Shown here in pieces: positions 55,301-64,000 of a stretch of 64,000 bases of DNA. This DNA comes from Phragmites australis. Lineage: Eukaryota > Streptophyta > Magnoliopsida > Poales > Poaceae. A program made the translations under genes and the position numbers. A model generated the notes under the pieces. That model ran no database searches and had not been told where the DNA came from. It saw only the letters and a program-made list of their open reading frames with translations. Position 1 is the first letter of the stretch. Every line of letters begins with the position of its first letter. Where the stretch lies: the NCBI RefSeq assembly GCF_958298935.1, contig NC_084940.1, positions 23,369,146 to 23,433,145 of the forward strand, in the 5' to 3' direction.

Positions 55301-58300
55301 TGACCGAGAGCGCGGCAGTTCGAACTGATTATACACCCTACAGGGGGATACTCCTGGACCCACATGACACAGGGACCATACGGCTTGTGCCACCCGCTAA
55401 GATGCACACAAGGGGGTACCCGTGACAACCTTTCCCAACCAGGCCCAACCATGTGGATCAACCATAGCTCGGCACGACGGTATTAGAACTACTCCCCGAG
55501 CAAACTAATACCGCTAAAAGCCCGGACTCAAACCGGACTCACACCGTCTATGACGAGGCCCACATGACCACATCTGCGAAGGTAATCAGCTCGCCTACCA
55601 TTATATCAGCATGTGGTGAGTAAGTGCTAAAGCCGACTACACCAACGATCGGTGCTTAACCGGTGCAAGCGGTCTACGGTGTCCGGGTTCCCTTCCCGAA
55701 CTGCCTGAGGACTCCTCGTGAGTAGATGACACCCCTAATATTGCCCACACCTCGTCTCAACTCACCACTCACCAAACCGACTCATCATCAACTCAACCAC
55801 AAGTATGAACCAATAATAAGCCCTAGGCTCGTGACAACGGTGGACGCCGTCGTCGACTTCTACCGGAAAGCCTAAATACCACTAAGCATAGCGAACTAAA
55901 ATTAGACCGCGACGACACCACTAGGCTCCAAGGAATAACACATGACATGTGACCGAAATGGGAGAATGCATCGGCATAGGTTCTACCCAACTCGGTACCC
56001 GACACATGCAATGCATACATAAGCGTAGATAACATATTAGATTTCGAATTGACACGGTGCAATATGATAGATGCTTGCCTTGCTGCCCTAGCTGCTGCTC
56101 ACAGCTACCCGAGTCACGATCACCACTGCGGGAACCTCCGGGGACAGACTCGTTCGCCTCGCTTGCCGGGTCGAAGTTCCCTGAAAGAATAACGCGTGCA
56201 ATGCAATGAATGTTATGCAAAGAATGACGTTTCATAGTCTGTGACAACAGTGTAAAGCGTCGTGGTACGAGTTTAACGCACTAACGATTTCCTAATTGAG
56301 ATTAGGGTTAACCATTCAATTATCCTCGGATTAATTAAAGCATAACTAAGGCTTAAATCAATCTAGAATGCTAACTGCGCTAAAAATGAAAGTACATATT
56401 TTTATTAAACAGGGAATAAACCAACAAGATTTATAGAATTGATTTCATCAATTTTGGAGTTACCAATATTTAGTTATGAATAAATGAGGCTTTAAGCACA
56501 TTACATTAACTAAGGAAATTCCAGCACATATTTCATGGTCACTAACAATTTTAACATGTAGAGCAGGAGCATATAAAGTTAACAAAATTTGCTTTACAAT
56601 TTTTGGAGCCATATTCCATTTCTTATGCATTTTACAATGTTTCAGCCGATTTATTAGTTCAACAAATACCCAATTTTGCATTTCCCGATTTTTCCGAATA
56701 CTTCAATATCCTAAACCTTTTTCCACTCGGGTTCGGCCAGCCGCTGTGACTGACAGTGGGGCCGGCGTATTTTGACCCAAGTCAAAATCGACCCGCGCCC
56801 AGTACACAGCGCTCCGGCGGCTCGGGCGACGTCACCGGCGGCGAACGGCGGCCTGAATGTCATGGCCGAGGGTGGCAACAGCACTTGCACGAGCACGTGG
56901 TTACGACGGGGGCACACGTCGACGCCGGCGATGGCCGGAGCACGGCGATCGGCAGCGGGGGGCAAAACTAGCACGGTGGCGGCACGGTTTAGACCACTGG
57001 CGGCTAGACGGCGGTGCAATACGCTTGGCCGAGCACACCTACACGTTCTATGCGAGCGCGTGGACCAAATGGCGCGGCCCAACGCCGAGGAGCTTGGCGG
57101 TGGCTCGGCCGATGGCGTGCGCCATAGGCAGCGGCGCACGACTGCACGACGGAAGGCGCGCCGGCGACGAGCTAAATAGAATCCAGTGCGCGCACAAGAC
57201 TAAAAAGGGGAACGGAAAGCTCACCGAGCGCTTCAATGGGCCGAAGAAGCAGCAACGAGGCAGCTCGACGGTGAGGTGCGGAAGGAGGCCACCGGCGCCG
57301 AGGAAGACGGCATGAGCTCGCCAAATCCGACCGAGAGGGGAGGGGATTTGCGCGGGAATTAGTTGGAGAGGCTTCGACGATCCTCCTTAGCGCTTCTCGC
57401 GGCTTGAGCTCGAGGGAGCTTGCCGGTGGCGCGTCGGATTTGGCCGGCGGCGCAGCGCAATGCTGCTCTGCTCTGTGGTGTGCTGGGCAACAGGGAGAGC
57501 AAGCAAGGGAGAGAGAGGAGAGGCACCACGAGAGAGCGTCCAGGGGGGGGTTAAGGCCGACGACGCTTCCACTCGAAGGCTCGGCCGGTGACTCGACGGC
57601 ATGCTGGGTTTGCCGGCCACGGAAGTCAACAAAGCCGGCGCCGCCTCTGGAAGGAGCGCGGCTGAGTGAGGAGGGAGGATGACGAGTGGGTCCCGCATGA
57701 ACAGTAACCGCCAGGCAAAATATCTCCACCACTTTAGCCATCCATTTGAACGCCTTCCCAAAGTTCAAAATTGGTAAAACGAATTTTGTTTGAAACTAAA
57801 ATTCACAAGGAACCCATTTGAACTTGTTTGACCCAGAATGCTTGAGCCAATTGTGAATAAAAATTTCTCAAAGATGCTATCCTTTCCAACTTGTGATAAT
57901 TTTTATGCCTTCTAAATATTTCCCAAAAATTTGGGAAAATTCATTTATATTATTCTCTTGGCATCTACTAATTTCTAAAATTATCACCAGCCCTAGGTTC
58001 CATAGAAGTTTTAGGAGATGCTTCATAACGCATCAGTTAAACCCAGTTCAACTAAATTCGGTTTAATCCACACTACAAGTCTATATGGCTCAAAATGAAA
58101 ACAAATGATGTTAATGATGCTCATTAGCACTTAATTATGCGTTTAGAAACTCTGGGCCATGACAGGAGGCGCGGGCGCAGGAACGGGAGGAGGCGGTCGC
58201 CGGCCGCGAGAAGGCGGTGGATGACCTCCGGGCTAAGCTAACCCAACGAGAGGGCGAGGCTGAGCGGACGCGCGCCAGCCTCCAACGTTGGAAGGAGGAG

Positions 58301-59080
58301 CTCCAGAGAACGGACGGAGATGTCCGACGGTGGGAGGAGGACGTCTCCATCCAGGAGGTCGACAACGAGATTACGACGGCAGAGCTGGGCGCGCGGGAAG
58401 ACTCGCTGACCCACCAGGAGGGGGAGGCTGCCGCGGCGGCGGCGGCCGTTGCCGCCAGGGAGGAGGAGAACACTAAACACGAGGCAGAGCTGACCACCCG
58501 TGAGCACGCTTTGTCCGAACTGGTGGCGCGGACGAAGCAAGCCGCCGGCCCGGCAATCGACGCCGGCTCTTCTAGTGCTGCCGAGGGCCAGGGACTCGAG
58601 GAGCAGCTGCGGGCCACGAAGGAGAAGCTCGAGGCTGCCTTCGTCTCGCGGGTCAACTTGCAGTAGATGTTGGAGGACGTACTCCGGCGGATGCAGCGGG
58701 CCGTGGAGAGGGTCAGCCTTGGGCGACTCGTCGCGGACAAGAAGAGCGATGGCCCCGCACGACAAGTCCTGGGGCTTCAACAAGTCTGCGAGCGCCTCGA
58801 GGCGCTGCCCTGGGCCGTCCAGGAGCTCGCCGCCCGGGAAGGACGCGGCTTGGCCCAAGCAGTGGCCGAGCACGTCCTGCCCTGCTACCGGAGCAGAGAC
58901 TCGAACTTCCCGCTGGAGCCAGTGCGGGAAGGAGTGGTCGAAGCCGAGGGAGAGGCCGCCCGGGAAGCAGTTCGGAGCACCGCTACCGAGGTGGCGGCCG
59001 GCTTCAGGCGGGAAGTGCCGCCGCCGCTAGCCCCCGGGGATGGCCAAGACGACTCCGATGCCGACTCTGCCTCCGATTAG
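52344..59080 (+). pseudogene. Two-exon opposite-strand gene of the Tat element, copy C (split by a solo LTR)
   Basis: ATG at 52344, then small deletions that break the frame near 52360-52420. Exon 1 continues to 53664 with the conserved domain (LFTSFMAAGLVPPFSTFFLQ, HLSPNSVVVLAVFAHLCE). Stops lie near 52625 (TGA) and 52768 (TAG). The 81-bp intron at 53665-53745 has GTAAGT and CTCCTGCAG; removing it joins the exons in frame (the partial codon GC plus G, then CCA). Exon 2 runs 53746-54500, is cut by the 3664-bp insert, and resumes at 58165 to TAG at 59078-59080 with the coiled coil and FPLEPVREGVVEAEGEA. Further stops are at 54344 (TGA) and near 58664 (TAG). This copy gives the cleanest intron. 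Confidence 0.75.
54501..58164 (-). mobile_element. Solo-LTR-like insertion in copy C (3664 bp)
   Basis: Minus-strand start TGTCATGGCCCAGAG and end GGTTCCTCACA. A perfect GGAGG target duplication lies at 54496-54500 and 58165-58169. Removing it restores alignment with exon 2 of copy A. There is no gag or pol, and ORFs such as that at 57172-57768 match nothing I recognise. It differs in sequence from the insert at 34072 but is the same kind of object: a single long LTR unit. Confidence 0.7.
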
Positions 59081-60771
59081 GCTTTTGTAGTAGTTTCCTC
59101 TTCTTTTATTTTTGTCTTGGCTGGATGTAAATATGGGAGCTATCCCTTAGAAATGCTTGTATTTTCCTTGTGAATATAATGGGAGCTTTTCTTTGGGCTT
59201 GCAACTCCAGTGTTCTTGAGTACTTAGTGTTTCTTGCGATGTTTTGCCTTGAAGCCCTAGGGAGTACTCAGTCGGATCGTTCCCGACCTTTCCGTCCCCG
59301 AGAACGAAGTCGTCCCGATCGTCTTTCTTGGCGCGTTCAGCCCCCGAGCCATCATGAGTCTGCATCGACTGAGTCAAGAGACAAAGACACAAACTTCCTT
59401 GCTCGGGAGATGGATCGATCCAGCACGGAACACGCCATGACCGGTGAATACTTTTTCACCTCGCGACCACTCAATCAGCAGACCGGAGACACGCACGGGC
59501 GGAAATGCGACCAAGAGTCCCCATGGTTCGGTGATGCTCGGGCTTAAGACGGACCGAACCGAGCACCGACGGCCCGCCCCTGGGCCTAGGCTCCGGACTA
59601 CTCGAGTGGCTCGAGCGATTGGATTACCCAGGGCACCCAGGGACTCGGTAGTGCTCGGGGCCCTTAAAAGCGGACCGAACACCACGACCACCACGAAGGA
59701 CTTCGGTCGGACATTACCGCACGTACGGTACACCTTTTTACGGACCGTTCTATCATTCTAGGAAAAAGTAGACACACGGTAGGGTTTTGTGCGCGAGGAG
59801 ATCATCTCACCGGGCAGATTAGAATACGAGGGCCCCCGAGGATGACTCGGGAACAGAATACTATTGAACGTAAATTTATCTGAATTTAATCACTCACCGA
59901 ATAGTTGTCGGCCTTTCGGCCGGCCGATCCAGGAGGAGCGTGCGCTCCGAGCTCGGGGTGCCCGGGGGCTTGGTTCCTTCAGCCGGGGTGCCCGAGCGTC
60001 AAGGGGCACGCGAGGATCCCAGGGTCGGGTGATCTCGACCACTCATGCCTAAGCGGTAGGACCACCCGAGGACCCTTGGGGCCGATCAGCGACCTGGGCA
60101 TCGAGGCCCTCGTGGTCGAGCTGCTTTTGCTTTGATTGTTGACCTGTGACTTAAGAGAGAATAGGGAATTTCTTTGCTTGGTGCGCTCTGTCAGTGCGGT
60201 ACTTGTTATAGACTGCTCTCATTTTCGACCTGAGACCTCTTAAATACCCAGACCGGCGGACAAGAGCAGGCAGAGGCATAACCCAGAGGTCCTATGGTTC
60301 GGTGGTGCCCAGGTATGATAGACCAGATCGAGCACCGACAGCTCGCCCCTGGGGCCTGAGCTCCGGACTACCCGAGCGGCTCAGGCGATAGGATTACTCA
60401 GAGCACCCAGGGACTCGGTAGTGTCCGGAGATCAGCCACGATACCGAACACCACAGCCTACCACATTGGACGTAAGTCAGCGGCAGCTGCCCGCGCGCAT
60501 ACCGATCGGGATTCTTTTATCAGCGGGGAAAATGAGAGAGCAAACTTTTCTCACACAACCGAGAACCTCACCAGACAGCTTAAACATATGGAATCCGGAA
60601 AAAAGAAATTGACATACGACTGCACATTAATATTTATGTTGAATTGACAAATTTTACAAGGTTGGGTGACTTACCTACCTAGCTAGCGGTAGCCCCCGAT
60701 CAACTTGGGCGGGGGGGGGGGGGTGGGGGGAAGCCCCCGACCTGGTTGACCTGAGCCACGAGCATAGCCAT
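59081..60771. other. Spacer between convergent genes, copy C
   Basis: Counterpart of 515-2180 and 30893-32569, with the duplicated unit near 59517-59690 and 60289-60450. A G-rich stretch (13 G, T, 6 G) at 60710-60730 is expanded relative to copy B (7 G). No coding region. Confidence 0.6.
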
Positions 60772-63700
60772 CTACGGGTAGAACCTGCGCAGGTTCTCGA
60801 TGTTCCACGGGTTGGGAAGCGATCGCCCGTCTTCCGCCGCCAGCCTGAAAGAAACCTTCTCGCGGGACCCCGATCACGGTGAAGGGACCCTCCCACATAG
60901 GGGATAGCTTATTCTTTCCTTCGCGCGACTGGACGCGTCGGAGAACTAGATCCCCCACCTCAAAGGACCGTGCCCGGACGTGGCGCTGGTGGTAGCGCCG
61001 CAAGCTTTGATGGTACCGAGCCGCCCGGACGGCGGCACGCCGCCGGCGCTCTTCCAGGTAGTCGACGTCGTCGCGCCTTTGCTGCTCTTGCTCACCCTCA
61101 GAATATGCATGCACCCGAGGGGAGCCTAGAGTGAGCTCGGAGGGGAGGACCTCCTCAGCGCCGTACACTAAGAAGAATGGGGTCTCCCCAGTGGCGCGGC
61201 TTGGCGTGGTCCGATTAGCCCATAGCACGGTGGGCAGCTCGTCCACCCATCCCTTCCCGTGCTTTGCGAGCACGTCATAGGTCCGGGTTTTGAGGCCCTT
61301 CAGTATCTCTGCGTTGGCGCGCTCAACTTGCCCGTTACTCCGAGGATGAGCGACGGAGGCGAAGCAGAGCTTGATGCCGTTGTTGGTGATGATCCGGTTC
61401 GGGACACCGAAGCGACTGGTGATGCCGCGGATAAACTGGAGTGCCATGTTCTTGGTCACCTTGATGACTGGGACCGCCTCCGGCCACTTGGTGAACTTTT
61501 CGATGGCGACGTAGAGGTACTCATAGCCCCCGATTGCTCGGGGGAATGGACCCAGAATGTCCAACCCCCAGACCGGGAAAGGCCATGATAGGGGGATGGT
61601 GTGAAGAGCTTGAGCTGGCTGGTGAATCTGCTTTGCGTGGAACTGGCATGCCCTGCAGCGCCGAACCAGCTCGAAAGCATCCTGGAGAGCTGTAGGCCAG
61701 TAGAAACCTTGCCGGAAGGCCTTCCCGACCAACGTGCGGAACGATGAATGGCCACCGCACTCGCCCTCATGGATTTGAGCGAGAAGCTTGCCGCCTTCTG
61801 CCCGGGAGATGCATTTCAGGAGGACACCTCCTGTGCTACGTCGGTAGAGATCCCCATCTACTATGGCATAGCGTTTGGACTACCGAGCAACTCTTTCGGC
61901 AGACGCCTCATCCCCGGGGAGGGACTTTTCCTTCAAGTACCCTCGGATGTCGGACATCCACGAGGCATCTTGAGAACATTCAGCGAGTGCAGCATACTCG
62001 TCGGACGGCGGCACCCTGACGGGGCTTCCCACTGAGGGCACCGCCGGGGTCCCCTGAATTGGGTTCGAGGTTTCCCCTTCATCCTGGTCGGCAGGCAGGA
62101 CGGAAGGCCGTGCGAGTCTTTCTTCAAAGACTCCGGTAGGGACGCGCGCATGGGAGGAGGCCAGGCGGGAGAGCTCATCGGCCAGAGCGTTGTCGCGGCG
62201 AGGGATGTACCGCAACTCAAGGCCATCGAAGCGCCTCTCCAGCTTCCTGACTGCTGCCACGTACGCCGCCATTTCAGGATCCGTGCACTGGTACTCTTTG
62301 GACACCTGGTTGATCACCAGCTAGGAGTCTCCTTTGACCAGGAGGCGACGAATTCCGAGCCCCACCGCAGCTCGGAGGCCGGCGATGAGGCCTTCATATT
62401 CCGCCATGTTGTTGGATGCGCGAAACTGTAGCTACACAACGTACCGGAGTCATTCACCTGTTGGGGAGGTGAGAACCACTCCGGCCCCCCATGCCTTTCA
62501 GCGTGAGGGAACCGTCGAAGTGCATGACCCAGTATCCAGGCGCGCCGTGCCCGGGATACGCAGAAATCTCTTCTGGGATGACCTCGGGGACGGGTGTCCA
62601 CTTTTCCACGAAGTCAGAGAGCGCCTGGCTTTTGATCGCCTGGCAACTGACAAAGTGCAAGTCGAACTCCGCCAGCTCCACCGCCCACTTGACAACTCGC
62701 CCGGTGCCTTCTCGGTTCCGGAGGATGGGTCCCAGCGGATACGCGGTAACCACCGAGACCTTGTGCGCTTGAAAGTAATGGCACAGCTTCCGGGAAGCGA
62801 TGAGCACGGCGTAGAGCAGCTTCTGAGCCTGGGGATACCTTGCTTTGGCCTCCCGGAGAACTTCACTGACGAAATACACCGGTCGTTGTACCCGGCGGAC
62901 CCGGGCGGCGGCTTCACCCGAGGGGCTGTTACAGCCCCTAGGCTCGGCGGCGTGGTCGGGGTTGGTCGGGTGCCCGGGCTCGACTCCCTGGTCGGGAGGA
63001 GTAGAGTGCTCGGACTCGACCCCTTGCTCAGGGGGGCCAAGTGCTCGGGCTCGACCCCCTGCCCGGGGGGAGCCGCGAGGACTGGGGAGTGCCCGGGGGC
63101 GGCCGGGAGCTGGGACCCAGCACCTGGCCCCGCGCACTCGTCGCGCTCCATCACCAACACCATGCTTGCGACCTGAGGAGTGGCCGATACGTAGAGCAGT
63201 AGGGACTCGCCTTCGGAGGGAGCCACCAGCACGGGTGGTGAGGTGAGGTACTTCTTCAGATCGCGGAGGGCCTGTTCAGCCTCCGGCGTCCAGTCGAAAC
63301 GACTGGTCTTCTTCAGAAGCTTGAAGAGGGGGAGCCCTCGCTCCTCGAGCTTGGAGATGAAGCGCCCGAGGGCCGCCATGCAGCCGGCGAGACGCTGGAC
63401 CTCTTTGAGTCAAGCCGGGGGTCGCATCTGCTTGATGGCCCGGATCTTCTCTGGATTGGCCTCGATTCCTCGGCCGGAAACCAAGAAATTGAGGAGCTTG
63501 CCTGCCGGCACCCCGAAGACACACTTCTCGGGGTTGAGCTTGAGGCGGGTGGTGCGGAGACTGTTGAAAGTCTCGGCAAGGTCCTCGAGCAGGGTGGCGC
63601 AGTCTCGGGACTTGACCACGAGATCGTCGATGTAGGCCTCGACGTTGCCGCCAACCTACGAATCAAGGGTAATGCGAATGGCGCGCTGGAAAGAAGACCA

Positions 63701-64000
63701 AGCATTGCGCAAACCAAAAGGCATTGACATATAACAGTAAGTCCCCACCAGAGTGGTAAAAGCAGTTTTTTCTTTGTCCTCAACGGCCATGCGGATCTGG
63801 TGATACCCGGAGTTTCCATCTAAAAAACATAAAAGATCGCATCCCGCGGTTGCATCTACAATTTGATCAATGCGGGGCAAGGGAAAAGGATCTTTAGGGA
63901 AAGCCTTATTCAGGTCGGTGTAGTCCACACACATGAAGCTTGCCGTTGGCCTTCGGGACGATGACTGGATTTGCCAGCCAGTCGGGGTGGAGGACCTCTC
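60772..64000 (-). pseudogene. pol of copy C: RT, two RNase H regions and integrase (5' end beyond window)
   Basis: RT from the right edge: DYTDLNKAFPKDPFPLPRID, FLDGNSGYHQIRMAVEDKEK, a TAG near 63656, then VVKSRDCATLLEDLAETF. The second RNase H region near 62560-62280 retains [13 protein letters not shown] and then breaks. Integrase is open 61732-60683, with CRACQFHAKQ, GLDILGPFPRAIGGYEYLYV and HPRSNGQVERANAE. The block around the second catalytic Asp is lost: IIIDNGTQF of copy B is IITNNGIK here, with about 16 residues deleted. A late frameshift alters the C-terminus, whose ancestral stop is at 60772-60774. It is inactive. Confidence 0.85.

Larger units (their letters stand above)
50313..64000 (-). 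mobile_element. Tat-type Ty3/gypsy retrotransposon, copy C (5' end beyond the window), with nested insert
   Basis: The 3' LTR is at 50313-51818, then the polypurine tract, the opposite-strand gene (52344-59080), the spacer, and pol up to the right edge, where RT begins. gag and the 5' LTR would lie beyond 64000. A 3664-bp solo-LTR-like insert (54501-58164) splits the opposite-strand gene. The five bases left of the LTR are ACCTT; the matching duplication would be outside. Confidence 0.9.

Noticed and set aside
57172..57768. 199-codon minus-strand frame in the 3.7-kb solo LTR
   Set aside because: Proline/serine-rich and lies wholly within a non-coding LTR unit. No homology recognised.

Overview
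This is plant nuclear DNA, almost certainly from a grass (Poaceae). The signs are nested LTR retrotransposons of grass type, an intronless PPR gene whose 5' half is extremely GC-rich and falls toward its 3' end, a monocot-style CC-NLR gene, and a MITE-like relic. I cannot name the species. Only about 7 kb of the 64 kb looks like host genes; most of the rest is mobile DNA.

Layout. 1-7266: 3' part of a large Ty3/gypsy element of the Tat type (copy A, + strand). It holds the integrase tail, a convergent spacer, a two-exon gene on the opposite strand, and the 3' LTR. 7394-15409: a complete but decayed chromovirus (element D, - strand) with LTRs, AAATT target duplication and an initiator-Met-type primer site. 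15860-16957: a broken multi-exon gene of a plant family often linked to Ulp1-type proteases. 18329-20719: an intact PPR gene. 20720-24945: non-coding. 24946-25550: a 5'-truncated LINE tail. 25955-43724: a complete but decayed Tat-type element (copy B, - strand, TAATC target duplication), itself split by a 4.1-kb solo-LTR-like insert (34072-38195). 44485-48054: a two-exon CC-NLR gene (- strand) with a further intron in its 3' UTR. 50313-64000: a third Tat-type copy (C, - strand) running off the right edge, with another solo-LTR-like insert (54501-58164).

Copies A, B and C are one family. Their notable feature is a second gene between pol and the 3' LTR, read opposite to gag-pol. In all three copies it has a TATA box 143-159 bp before its ATG. 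It has a first exon with a domain resembling the 'putative gypsy type transposon' family, a short intron of about 80 bp, and a second exon rich in charged coiled coil. In copies A and C I checked that removing the intron joins the two exons in frame, in the same codon phase; in B the frame also fits, but the donor GT has mutated to AT. Copy A carries this gene with one premature stop only. I regard this as the best candidate for an under-described system: a transposon-borne, separately transcribed, spliced gene converging on pol. Antisense ORFs as such are known in the Tat lineage (Grande, Retand).

Host genes: the PPR protein would act on RNA in mitochondria or plastids. The NLR would be an immune receptor, though its MHD motif is degenerate and its NB-ARC domain carries an odd inserted segment. 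No tRNA, rRNA or CRISPR array was seen.
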